Below are positions 1 through 6,237 of a stretch of DNA of 7,932 nt, piece by piece. The notes beneath the pieces are model-generated. The model was given only the letters and a program-made list of their open reading frames with translations, was not told where the DNA came from and ran no database searches. The stretch comes from an uncultured Oscillospiraceae bacterium (lineage in GTDB: Bacteria > Bacillota > Clostridia > Oscillospirales > Acutalibacteraceae). The DNA is taken from assembly GCA_900552605.1 (NCBI GenBank), contig USAR01000057.1, forward strand, positions 1 through 7,932, written 5' to 3'. Each line of letters begins with the position of its first letter. Position 1 is the first letter of the stretch. A program made the position numbers and the translations under genes.

Positions 1-812
1 GGGAACCGCATTAAGTTTTTCTGATATCCTGATGTCCATTGCCGTTGCCAATTGCAAACAGATGGACGCGACGCCTTTGCATTCTCAATAATATTAAGTG
101 CCATATCAAAATCAGCCGTGTCGTCAACATAAATGTGACAAATGCCCGTGCCTGTTTGTATACATGGAACTGTAGCATTTTTTAAGCAAGCGTTAATAAG
201 CCCTGCTCCGCCGCGCGGGATAAGCAGGTCAACATAACCTGCGGCTGTCATCAGCTCGTTTGCACTCACGCGTGTTGTATCTTCAACAAGCTGGATAAAA
301 TCACGCGGTATTTTGCAGTCGTCAAGCCCCTCTCTTAAAGCATTTGTAATGGCACGCGATGTGCGATAAGCCTCTTTACCGCCGCGCAACACACACACAT
401 TGCCGCTCTTAAAAGCAAGCGCTGCCGCGTCGGAAGTAACGTTCGGTCGGCTTTCGTAAATTATCGCAACAACACCCATCGGCACGGAAACCTTTTCAAT
501 AACAAGTCCGTTATCTCTTTTAACGCTGCTTAAAATTCTGCCAACGGGATCTTTAAGCGCGGCAACCTCTTTCATTCCGTCCGCCATAGCTTTAATGCGG
601 CTTTCGTTTAGCATAAGCCTATCAAGCATAACGTCGGAAATATTGCCCCTTGCCGACTCAAGATCAAGTTTATTTTCGGCAATTATATCGCTTGTATGTT
701 CAACAAGCCTTTTTGCCATTGCAAAAAGTGCGTCGTTTTTTTGCTGTGATGTTATTTTTGCGATGTTCTTTTTTTGCTCTGCGGCACGGCGGAGTATTTC
801 GTGTGTTGTCAT
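1..812 (-). CDS. proA: Gamma-glutamyl phosphate reductase (glutamate-5-semialdehyde dehydrogenase), 3' end missing
   Basis: ProA reduces gamma-glutamyl phosphate with NADPH to glutamate-5-semialdehyde, the second step of proline synthesis in the cytosol. I translated the minus strand from the ATG at 812-810. The product starts MTTHEILRRAAEQ and shows family signatures: VPMGVVAIIYESRPNVTSD near residues 110-128, FKSGNVCVLRGGKEA near 134-148, LLIPRGGAGLI near 197-206, and QTGTGICHIYVD near 219-230. RPSVCN at 249-254 holds the catalytic cysteine, Cys253. The family is about 415 residues long, so the C-terminal third is outside the window. The start overlaps the proB stop in an ATGA arrangement. 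Only a weak A-rich site precedes it, so translation is probably coupled to proB. After residue 254 (bases 1-50) the frame stays open but no longer resembles ProA; indels or a contig-end error are likely. Identity is very secure; integrity of the 3' end is not. Confidence 0.95.
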   Translation of the reverse strand, partial: MTTHEILRRAAEQKKNIAKITSQQKNDALFAMAKRLVEHTSDIIAENKLDLESARGNISDVMLDRLMLNESRIKAMADGMKEVAALKDPVGRILSSVKRDNGLVIEKVSVPMGVVAIIYESRPNVTSDAAALAFKSGNVCVLRGGKEAYRTSRAITNALREGLDDCKIPRDFIQLVEDTTRVSANELMTAAGYVDLLIPRGGAGLINACLKNATVPCIQTGTGICHIYVDDTADFDMALNIIENAKASRPSVCNWQRQWTSGYQKNLMRF

Positions 813-1579
813 TTTTTCTTGCTTACAAATCGTGTTCCGATCTGCTTCCCTTCCAAAATATCATAAAGGACAGCAGGGTTACTGCCGTTTGCAATAACAG
901 TGTCCGTTCCGTTTTTCATACAAATGCCGGCGGCTCTGAGCTTTGTATTCATTCCGCCCGTTCCGAGTCCCGAGTGCTTATCTCCCGATGCTGCGAGGAT
1001 ATCGCTGTTAATTTCGTCAACGATTTTAATAAGCTTAGCATCTTTGTCGGCATAAGGGTCTGCTGTATACATTCCGTCGATATCGGATAACATTACAAGC
1101 AGATCAGCCTTAACACTGACGGCAACAAGCGCACCGAGCGTGTCGTTATCTCCTATCGAAATTTCCTCTGTCGCCACGGTGTCGTTTTCGTTTATAACAG
1201 GCAGCACTTTAAGCTGCAACAGGCGGTTGACGGTGTTGGTTATATTATTGTGACGCTGCTCGTCCTCCATATCCTGCCCCGTTACCAAAACCTGTGCTAC
1301 GGTGTGATTGTATTCCGAAAAAAGCTTATCGTAAGCATACATCAGCTCGCACTGACCCACAGCCGCCACCGCCTGCTTGGTTTGCATATCACTGGGCCTT
1401 TCGTTAAGCGCAAGCTTACCCACGCCCATTCCGATTGCACCCGACGACACAAGCACCATTTCATGCCCTGCATTTTTAAGGTCGCTTATAACCTTGCAAA
1501 GCTGCTCTATATGCCGAATGTTAATGCATCCCGATTTATGTGCCAATGTGGAAGTACCAACCTTTACAACAACACGCAT
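809..1579 (-). CDS. proB: Glutamate 5-kinase, short form without PUA domain
   Basis: ProB phosphorylates L-glutamate with ATP to gamma-glutamyl phosphate, the first and usually proline-inhibited step of proline synthesis. The 256-residue product is an amino-acid-kinase fold. Visible motifs are the phosphate-binding KVGTSTL (6-12), VSSGAIGMGVGKL (44-56), VINENDTV (128-135), GDNDTLGALVA (143-153), the nucleotide-site LSDIDGMYTADP (164-175) and GTGGMNTKLRAA (206-217). The protein ends about ten residues after the kinase fold, so the C-terminal PUA domain of the roughly 367-residue E. coli enzyme is absent. Short forms are known in Gram-positive bacteria. The ATG is preceded by AGGGAGG at 1596-1590, ten bases upstream. 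The gene lies 59 bases after the ECF gene with no terminator between them, and it overlaps proA by 4 bases, which supports an operon. Confidence 0.97.
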   Translation of the reverse strand: MRVVVKVGTSTLAHKSGCINIRHIEQLCKVISDLKNAGHEMVLVSSGAIGMGVGKLALNERPSDMQTKQAVAAVGQCELMYAYDKLFSEYNHTVAQVLVTGQDMEDEQRHNNITNTVNRLLQLKVLPVINENDTVATEEISIGDNDTLGALVAVSVKADLLVMLSDIDGMYTADPYADKDAKLIKIVDEINSDILAASGDKHSGLGTGGMNTKLRAAGICMKNGTDTVIANGSNPAVLYDILEGKQIGTRFVSKKK

Positions 1580-1589
1580 TCTTGCGTTT

Positions 1590-1596
1590 CCTCCCT
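1590..1596 (-). promoter_or_regulatory. Ribosome binding site of proB
   Basis: Reading the minus strand, AGGGAGG lies ten bases before the proB ATG. It is a strong, slightly distant Shine-Dalgarno sequence and fixes the start at 1579. It contrasts with proA, which has only a weak A-rich site. Confidence 0.8.
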
Positions 1597-1610
1597 AATA
1601 ACTTTCGTTA

Positions 1611-1642
1611 ATCCGCTTAGGATTTTCCATTCATCCGCTTAG
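1611..1642. repeat. Short direct repeat at the ECF-proB junction
   Basis: ATCCGCTTAG occurs at 1611-1620 and again at 1633-1642, 22 bases apart. The right copy contains the ECF stop codon; the left lies in the 59-base gap before proB. It looks like a small slippage duplication. No terminator is visible in this gap. Confidence 0.6.
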
Positions 1643-2178
1643 ACTTTGAGTGACGGCAGCCAGCTTTTAAGCTGCGGTACATTCTTAATTAAACTGATAA
1701 CAATGACGCCCACAACAATGCCGGAAAGTCCTTGCACCGCATTTGACGGGATTGAGGTAAGCGCTGCGGAGATCTTATCGCCGAGAAGCAGTGCCGAATA
1801 AAGAAAATATCCCAAAATCATAACAAGCTCTCCAAAAATGCCTGAAAGCACACGAGAAACGATATTGTTGATTTTAAGTGATGAAAAAGCTTTATATGTA
1901 AACCAGGCAACCAGCGCAACCAAATATTTGATTATAAGCGTTGCAGGCATATAGTGAGCATAGCCTGAAAAAAGATCTGCAAAGCCGGAACCTATACCTG
2001 CCGCAAGAGGACCGTAAACAGGTCCTAACGCCCAAGCTGAAACCAACACAAGCGAATCGCCCAAATGAACATAGCCGTTTGTTGCGGGTGTCGGGATTTG
2101 CGGAAACATTGTTAAAACGCAGCAAAGGGCTGCAAACAATGCGGCAAGTGCGATTTGTCTTGTTTTTTCGATATTCAT
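1639..2178 (-). CDS. ECF transporter S component (substrate-binding membrane subunit), substrate unknown
   Basis: This is an integral membrane protein of the energy-coupling factor (ECF) transporter class. An S component captures a vitamin or similar micronutrient and docks on a shared EcfA-EcfA'-EcfT module, which is not encoded here. The 179-residue product has about six hydrophobic segments. It carries an alanine-rich first helix (LAALFAAL, near 11-18) of the kind that docks on EcfT. It also has the S-component signature GYVHLGDSLV (35-44) followed by GIGSGFADLFSGYAHYMPAT (61-80). The overall pattern fits the broad riboflavin/unknown-substrate S-component group, but I cannot name the substrate. 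I chose the ATG at 2178-2176 because GGTGATC sits just upstream and the protein then begins MNIEKTRQIALAALFAAL, as family members do. In-frame alternatives are ATG at 2190 and GTG at 2205. A structured leader and a small ORF precede the gene, and proB follows 59 bases downstream. Confidence 0.88.
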   Translation of the reverse strand: MNIEKTRQIALAALFAALCCVLTMFPQIPTPATNGYVHLGDSLVLVSAWALGPVYGPLAAGIGSGFADLFSGYAHYMPATLIIKYLVALVAWFTYKAFSSLKINNIVSRVLSGIFGELVMILGYFLYSALLLGDKISAALTSIPSNAVQGLSGIVVGVIVISLIKNVPQLKSWLPSLKV

Positions 2179-2181
2179 AAT

Positions 2182-2188
2182 GATCACC
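2182..2188 (-). promoter_or_regulatory. Extended Shine-Dalgarno site favouring the start at 2178
   Basis: On the minus strand GGTGATC ends three bases before the ATG at 2178. It is complementary to the GATCACC stretch near the 3' end of 16S rRNA, just beside the usual CCTCC core, so the effective spacing is acceptable. A weaker GGAAAG lies before the alternative ATG at 2190. This supports the 179-residue product over the longer forms. Confidence 0.5.
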
Positions 2189-2223
2189 ATTTCTTTCCAA
2201 GACACGGAATGCGATAAAAACCA

Positions 2224-2319
2224 TCAAAATGATAATTGTTGCATCTCATCTGTTTCGGTTGTCTTTTGTAACAAAGGCGAGAAACAGGCGTCTTTATTGT
2301 TCTTAGCGTGATTTTTCAC
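2224..2319 (-). CDS. Candidate 31-codon small ORF in the leader of the ECF gene
   Basis: On the minus strand a GTG at 2319-2317 opens a frame of 31 codons ending in TGA at 2226-2224. A GGAGG site precedes it with an eight-base gap, the best ribosome binding site in this part of the window. The product would begin MKNHAKNNKDACFSPL and end TDEMQQLSF; it is hydrophilic, with no membrane segment or signal peptide. It sits inside the transcript driven by the promoter at 2415-2443 and stops 45 bases before the ECF start. The Shine-Dalgarno overlaps one hairpin (2330-2343), and the GTG lies in the 5' arm of a perfect ten-pair hairpin (2302-2325), so initiation may depend on RNA folding. There is no run of one amino acid as in classical attenuators. 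I recognise no family. It could be a leader peptide, a small protein, or a chance frame in a structured RNA. Confidence 0.45.
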   Translation of the reverse strand: MKNHAKNNKDACFSPLLQKTTETDEMQQLSF

Positions 2320-2325
2320 GCTAAG
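2302..2325 (-). repeat. Perfect inverted repeat, 10-bp stem with 4-base loop
   Basis: CTTAGCGTGA and TCACGCTAAG flank a four-base loop (AAAA on the minus strand). In the minus transcript the GTG start of the small ORF lies in the 5' arm. There is no T-run after it on either strand, so it is not a canonical terminator. It may be a translational control hairpin or a DNA operator. Confidence 0.75.
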
Positions 2326-2414
2326 CTCCTCCGTTTCAACGGACAAAATCTTGCCAAAATACTTGCCGCAAAAGTATTTTTACACCGATTTGCCGATAAT
2401 TTATAGATATTCTT

Positions 2415-2443
2415 AGTATATCACAAGGTGCCATTAATTGCAA
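2415..2443 (-). promoter_or_regulatory. Sigma-A-type promoter for the leader-ECF-proB-proA operon
   Basis: Minus strand: TTGCAA (2443-2438) as -35, a 17-base spacer, and TATACT (2420-2415) as -10. The -35 matches consensus at four of six positions and the -10 at five of six. The predicted transcript start is near 2408, giving a leader of about 230 bases before the ECF ATG. Confidence 0.7.
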
Positions 2444-2527
2444 GAAATGAAACACCGTTTTTTTGCAACATTTTAAAGCATCATTAAAAATAATTTTGGT
2501 ATATTAGTTATAAAGTCTGCGAAAGTG

Positions 2528-2556
2528 TTGACAAAGCCGGATTTTGCGTGTACTGT
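2528..2556 (+). promoter_or_regulatory. Likely promoter of the FeoAB gene
   Basis: A perfect TTGACA lies at 2528-2533. With a 17-base spacer the -10 would be TACTGT (2551-2556), a poor match; GTTAAT at 2555-2560 matches better but at a 21-base spacing. The perfect -35 and the position 40-70 bases before the gene make a promoter here likely, while the exact -10 is uncertain. A weak -10 is common at regulated promoters. Confidence 0.5.
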
Positions 2557-2567
2557 TAATATATTAA
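2556..2567. promoter_or_regulatory. 12-bp AT palindrome at the FeoAB promoter, candidate operator
   Basis: TTAATATATTAA is a perfect palindrome over or just after the likely -10 element, 31 bases before the FeoAB start. Iron regulators of the Fur and DtxR types bind AT-rich palindromes at such positions, and ferrous uptake genes are usually iron-repressed. The match to the Fur consensus (TGATAAT-type arms) is only partial, and AT-rich promoters make such palindromes by chance, so this is a weak inference. Confidence 0.25.
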
Positions 2568-2579
2568 AATTGTGTTTTA

Positions 2580-2586
2580 TGGAGGG
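2580..2586 (+). promoter_or_regulatory. Ribosome binding site of FeoAB
   Basis: TGGAGGG lies twelve bases before the ATG at 2599. The core is strong but the gap is longer than the usual five to nine bases. No other in-frame start lies between, and the FeoA domain begins immediately, so the start stands. Confidence 0.7.
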
Positions 2587-2598
2587 TAAGCTTAATAA

Positions 2599-4950
2599 AT
2601 GACGTTAAAAGAACTAAAGGTGGGTGGCAGCGCCGTTATTAAAAAAGTTGGCGGTGATGGCAGTTTAAGACAGCATTTTTTGGATATGGGAGTTATTCCG
2701 GGGGTTGAAATAAAGCTTGAGAAATTTGCACCTATGGGCGACCCTATGGAGCTTCGCATTCACAGCTATGAGTTGACTTTGCGTGTTGCGGACGCAGCAA
2801 AAATTGAAATTGAACCTATTGAGAAAGGCAGGCCGCACGAAAAAACAAACTACATAGTACCGCTTGGCAGCAATCGTCATCCGGGACTCGGCGAAGACGG
2901 AATTTATCACAACAAAGCGGAAGAAAACCCGTTGCCTAAAGGCACAACTCTTACATTTGCGCTTGCAGGCAACCAAAACTGCGGAAAAACAACTCTGTTT
3001 AATCAACTGACCGGTGCTAACCAGCACGTCGGCAATTTTCCTGGAGTAACCGTGGACAGAAAAAGCGGCGCAATTAAAGGATATGCAAATACCTCTGTAA
3101 CCGATCTTCCCGGAATTTACTCGCTATCACCATATACGTCGGAAGAAATCGTTTCCAGAAGGTTTATTCTTGATGAAAAGCCGCTTGGAATAATTAACAT
3201 TGTTGATGCAACAAATATTGAAAGAAATTTATATTTAACTCTTCAGCTGATGGAGCTCAATATCCCGATGGTACTTGCGCTTAATATGATGGATGAAGTG
3301 CGGGCAGGCGGCGGCACAGTGCGCATTAACGATATGGAAGATCTTCTCGGCATTCCTGTTGTTCCCATCTCCGCAAGTAAAAACGAGGGCGTTGACGAGC
3401 TAATTCGACACGCCGTCCATATTGCGGAGTACGCAGAAAAACCTCGACGCACCGATTTCTGCCGTGACAGCGGTAAAACAGGTGCGGTGCACAGAGCCAT
3501 ACACAGCATTATGCACCTCATAGAAGACCATGCGAAAAAGGCAGAAATACCGCTGCGCTTTGCGGCAGGCAAGCTTATTGAAGGGGACGAACGTGTGCTG
3601 CAAAAGCTCGAGCTTGATGAAAATGAAAAGGAAACTGTTGAGCACATAATTTTACAAATGGAACAGGAACGTGGTCTTGACAGGGCCGCAGCTATGGCGG
3701 ATATGCGCTTTTCGTTCATAACCGAGCTTTGCGATAAAACCGTTATTAAACCGAGCGAAAGCCGCGAGCACCTGCGCAGCAGAAAAATAGACAGAATACT
3801 AACGGGCAAATACACCGCGCTCCCCTCTTTTATTGCAATTATGTCACTTGTGTTTTACTTGACATTCAACGTTATCGGTTCATCTTTGCAAAACCTTTTG
3901 CAAATCGGAATTGATAAACTTACCGACACGGTAAATAATATGTTGATTTCAGCAAATGTTAACGAAATTGTGCGGTCTTTGATAGTTGACGGAATATTCA
4001 CCGGAGTCGGAAGTGTTGTCAGCTTTGTCCCTATTATTGTGGTGCTTTTTTTCTTTTTATCACTGCTTGAAAACAGCGGATATATGGCACGAGTAGCGTT
4101 CGTAACAGATAAGCTGCTGAGAAAAATCGGGCTTTCGGGAAGAAGTATTGTACCTATGCTGATAGGCTTCGGTTGCACCGTTCCCGGCGTTATGGCAAGC
4201 CGCACATTGCCATCGCAGCGCGACAGACGAATGACGGTTATTCTGACACCGTTTATGAGCTGCACCGCAAAGCTGCCTATATACGGCTTTTTTATACAGA
4301 ACTTTTTTCCCGATTACAGCGGAATTATAATGATAAGTATTTACCTTTTTGGAATACTGATGGGCATACTTGTTGCGCTTACCACAAAAAACACAGTGTT
4401 TAAAGGCGAGGCAGTACCGTTTGTTATGGAGCTGCCTAACTACCGTATGCCGGGTGCTAAAAATATCTTAATGCTGCTTTGGGACAAAGCAAAGGATTTC
4501 TTAAGCCGTGCTTTCACAGTTATATTTTTGGCGTCAATTATCGTGTGGTTTTTGCAAACATTCAACTTCAGCCTTAATGTCGTAAGCAATTCAAAGGACA
4601 GTATTCTTGCATGTCTTGCCGGCTATATCGCACCGATTTTTGCTCCCGTAGGGCTTAATGATTGGAGAATCGTTACTGCTCTTACCGCGGGTTTTATGGC
4701 AAAGGAAAGCGTAGTTTCAACATTGGAAGTACTGACAGCCGGTGTCGGCATAACCGCGATTATGTCAAACTCATCGGCAATAAGTATGTTGGTTTTCTGC
4801 TTGCTGTATACACCGTGCGTTGCCGCAGTTGCTGCAATAAGGCGTGAGCTTGGCGGAAAATGGGCTGCGATAATTGTTGCGTCACAATGCATAATTGCTT
4901 GGATTTGCGCCCTTGCTGCACATATCGTCTGTATCGCTTTCGGAATATAA
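2599..4950 (+). CDS. feoB: Ferrous iron transporter, FeoA-FeoB fusion
   Basis: FeoB imports Fe2+ across the cytoplasmic membrane; FeoA is a small SH3-like partner, here fused at the N-terminus. The 783 residues read in order: FeoA domain (1-75, with FLDMGVIPG at 27-35), a linker (76-117), and a G-protein domain with G1 GNQNCGKT (124-131), G2 Thr151 in PGVTVD, G3 DLPG (169-172), G4 NMMD (229-232) and G5 SAS (258-260). A helical, partly acidic insert of about 120 residues (280-400) follows. The membrane part (about 405-783) carries the Gate signatures GFGCTVPG (523-530, Cys526) and SCTAKLP (554-560, Cys555), and a late YTPCVAA with Cys740. All nucleotide-binding motifs are intact. Separate FeoA and FeoB proteins are commoner, but fusions are known in Bacteroidetes and some Clostridia. 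The gene is transcribed alone, divergent from the ECF operon, and ends before a bidirectional terminator. Confidence 0.97.
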   Translation: MTLKELKVGGSAVIKKVGGDGSLRQHFLDMGVIPGVEIKLEKFAPMGDPMELRIHSYELTLRVADAAKIEIEPIEKGRPHEKTNYIVPLGSNRHPGLGEDGIYHNKAEENPLPKGTTLTFALAGNQNCGKTTLFNQLTGANQHVGNFPGVTVDRKSGAIKGYANTSVTDLPGIYSLSPYTSEEIVSRRFILDEKPLGIINIVDATNIERNLYLTLQLMELNIPMVLALNMMDEVRAGGGTVRINDMEDLLGIPVVPISASKNEGVDELIRHAVHIAEYAEKPRRTDFCRDSGKTGAVHRAIHSIMHLIEDHAKKAEIPLRFAAGKLIEGDERVLQKLELDENEKETVEHIILQMEQERGLDRAAAMADMRFSFITELCDKTVIKPSESREHLRSRKIDRILTGKYTALPSFIAIMSLVFYLTFNVIGSSLQNLLQIGIDKLTDTVNNMLISANVNEIVRSLIVDGIFTGVGSVVSFVPIIVVLFFFLSLLENSGYMARVAFVTDKLLRKIGLSGRSIVPMLIGFGCTVPGVMASRTLPSQRDRRMTVILTPFMSCTAKLPIYGFFIQNFFPDYSGIIMISIYLFGILMGILVALTTKNTVFKGEAVPFVMELPNYRMPGAKNILMLLWDKAKDFLSRAFTVIFLASIIVWFLQTFNFSLNVVSNSKDSILACLAGYIAPIFAPVGLNDWRIVTALTAGFMAKESVVSTLEVLTAGVGITAIMSNSSAISMLVFCLLYTPCVAAVAAIRRELGGKWAAIIVASQCIIAWICALAAHIVCIAFGI

Positions 4951-4996
4951 CAGTTGATATTTTACAATTTGTTTTATTACCGCATATGAACGCAAT

Positions 4997-5037
4997 AAAA
5001 ATGCCAACGACAAAAACGTGAAGTCGTTGGCATTTTT
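4997..5037. terminator. Bidirectional rho-independent terminator
   Basis: ATGCCAACGAC (5001-5011) and GTCGTTGGCAT (5023-5033) form a perfect 11-pair stem around an 11-base loop, flanked by AAAA before and TTTT after. The structure works on both strands. It stands between the end of FeoAB and the end of the convergent zinc-ribbon gene and should stop both transcripts. Confidence 0.93.
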
Positions 5038-5059
5038 AAGTAGATTTATTGTGATATAT

Positions 5060-6061
5060 TTAAGATTTTGCCGGAGTAAAATATTTTCCTATAAGCACAC
5101 TTGAAAGAATATACATAGTGGCTGTGCATAATCCGGCAAGAAGAGAGAAATAGTTTTTGGAAATATCCGTTAGAGCGGTAACGCAAGAAAGCGCCTCGAT
5201 AACTCCGAAAACCATAAGCCAGCTGCGTGCAGTGTTTGCCTTTTCAAAATAGAAAAGTCCGCAATCAAGGCTTACATACAGCGACCTTGCAAATTTATGT
5301 ATATTTCTATATGCGAAAACATTTACGATTGCAATGCAAGCAGCAACAATGAACAAAGCAATTATTACAACAACCGCCGAAACAGGAAGCAGTTTAAGAA
5401 CGATATCCAACTCATCCGGTGAGAAGCGAGCGGATAGCTGACTTTCGAGCTCTGATGTGAACTCTGTACCGGTAACCGAGATTAAAGCTCCGCAAATAAT
5501 TCCCAATAACGCAAGCAGACCGACAAGCACCCACATAATAACATACTGCGCAAAAACAACACCGCTTACATTTCGCATATTGTTGCGGTCAACGAAACCT
5601 TTTTTACCGCCCGCAAATACTATCCACAAAAAGATCGCCGATAGAATCGTAAGCAAATTGAAGTTGCCGTTGGGCAAACCAAGCACTGCTCCGGCACTTG
5701 CCAAAATACAGATGACCAAAAACATACTGTCGTTAACAACCCCGAGCAAATGCTGTGCAACGGGGTTTTGCGCCTGGTTTACTATGTTTGGATTCGGAAT
5801 AGGTGCGCCGTAATTTGCAGGCTGTCCGTTAAACATGGGTTGCGGCTGATTAAAGTTAGGCGCAGTGCCGAATCCGCCCTGCTGAACAGGCGAGAAAGGC
5901 GGTGTGCTTTGAGGCGCCGATTGCTGCTGCACAATGTTTTGTGCTGTCGGCTGAGAAATCACAGGTGATTTTCCCTGAGGTTCGCTTTCAGTAGAAGTGC
6001 CGCAGTTGGGGCAAAACTCAAAGTCGGTTTCGCTTTCATAACCACAGTTAATACATTTCAT
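5060..6061 (-). CDS. Zinc-ribbon membrane protein of unknown function
   Basis: The 333-residue product starts with a zinc ribbon, MKCINCGYES to FCPNCG, with cysteines 3, 6, 17 and 20 in a CxxC-x10-CxxC pattern. A Gln/Pro/Asn-rich, low-complexity linker follows (about 25-103) with many PQ and QP steps. The rest is hydrophobic, with five or six likely membrane helices: about 111-128, 135-151, 167-193, 225-250, 281-297 and 305-325. A charged segment (EFTSELESQLSARFSPDELD, 200-219) lies between helices three and four. There is no signal peptide, so the ribbon is probably cytosolic. Proteins with an N-terminal zinc ribbon plus a membrane region are frequent in Firmicutes and mostly uncharacterised. 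The start is ATG at 6061 with GGGGGT ten bases upstream. It is monocistronic, with its own promoter and terminator. I cannot assign a role. Confidence 0.85.
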   Translation of the reverse strand: MKCINCGYESETDFEFCPNCGTSTESEPQGKSPVISQPTAQNIVQQQSAPQSTPPFSPVQQGGFGTAPNFNQPQPMFNGQPANYGAPIPNPNIVNQAQNPVAQHLLGVVNDSMFLVICILASAGAVLGLPNGNFNLLTILSAIFLWIVFAGGKKGFVDRNNMRNVSGVVFAQYVIMWVLVGLLALLGIICGALISVTGTEFTSELESQLSARFSPDELDIVLKLLPVSAVVVIIALFIVAACIAIVNVFAYRNIHKFARSLYVSLDCGLFYFEKANTARSWLMVFGVIEALSCVTALTDISKNYFSLLAGLCTATMYILSSVLIGKYFTPAKS

Positions 6062-6123
6062 AATTACTCTACCCCCATACTTTGTGTACCATAAATTGCT
6101 AAGACATTATATAACACATTTTA

Positions 6124-6152
6124 ATGATAATATATCGAATGCTAAATGTCAA
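6124..6152 (-). promoter_or_regulatory. Promoter of the zinc-ribbon membrane protein gene
   Basis: Minus strand: a perfect TTGACA (6152-6147), a 17-base spacer, and TATCAT (6129-6124), which matches the -10 consensus at five of six positions. A second, perfect TATAAT lies at 6111-6106 but has no good -35 at the right distance; it may be a weaker alternative start. Confidence 0.7.
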
Positions 6153-6237
6153 GTAAATGTACCCAAATTGCCGAAAATTCACTAAAATGCCGCAGTAGCT
6201 GCAAAATATAGTCGACAAAGATGTTTAACTCAAAACC

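Larger units (their letters stand above)
2206..2408 (-). promoter_or_regulatory. Structured 5' leader upstream of the ECF gene (possible RNA regulator)
   Basis: Between the inferred transcription start (about 2408) and the ECF gene are about 200 transcribed bases with several stems. Stem A pairs 2372-2379 with 2357-2364 (8 bp). Stem B at 2343-2330 is TCCGT/ACGGA with a TGAA loop. Stem C pairs 2325-2316 with 2311-2302, ten perfect pairs around AAAA. Stem D pairs CTGTTTC (2287-2281) with GAAACAG (2256-2250) and may hold a small inner hairpin. I compared it by eye with TPP, FMN, THF, cobalamin, preQ1, lysine, glycine, ZTP and T-box consensus motifs and could not match it to any. No U-tract follows any stem, so control of translation is more likely than termination. 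Confidence 0.4.

Noticed and set aside
1892..2227. Minus-strand 111-residue open frame overlapping the ECF gene
   Set aside because: It runs in another frame through the 5' part of the ECF gene, starts at a TTG without a good ribosome binding site, and its product is Cys/Arg-rich without family features.
2302..2325. Intrinsic terminator at the perfect ten-pair hairpin
   Set aside because: No T-run follows the stem on either strand; the only T-run is the four-base loop itself.
2206..2408. A T-box, THF, TPP, FMN or cobalamin riboswitch upstream of the ECF gene
   Set aside because: I looked for the conserved core of each by eye and did not find one. The leader is left as an unassigned structured RNA.
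3243..3815. Minus-strand 190-residue open frame inside FeoAB
   Set aside because: It is antisense to the well-conserved FeoB G domain and helical insert, and its Ser/Arg-rich composition is typical of a shadow frame.
2599..4950. Separate feoA and feoB genes joined by an error
   Set aside because: The frame is continuous with a coherent linker and no internal stop or good internal ribosome binding site, and such fusions are known.
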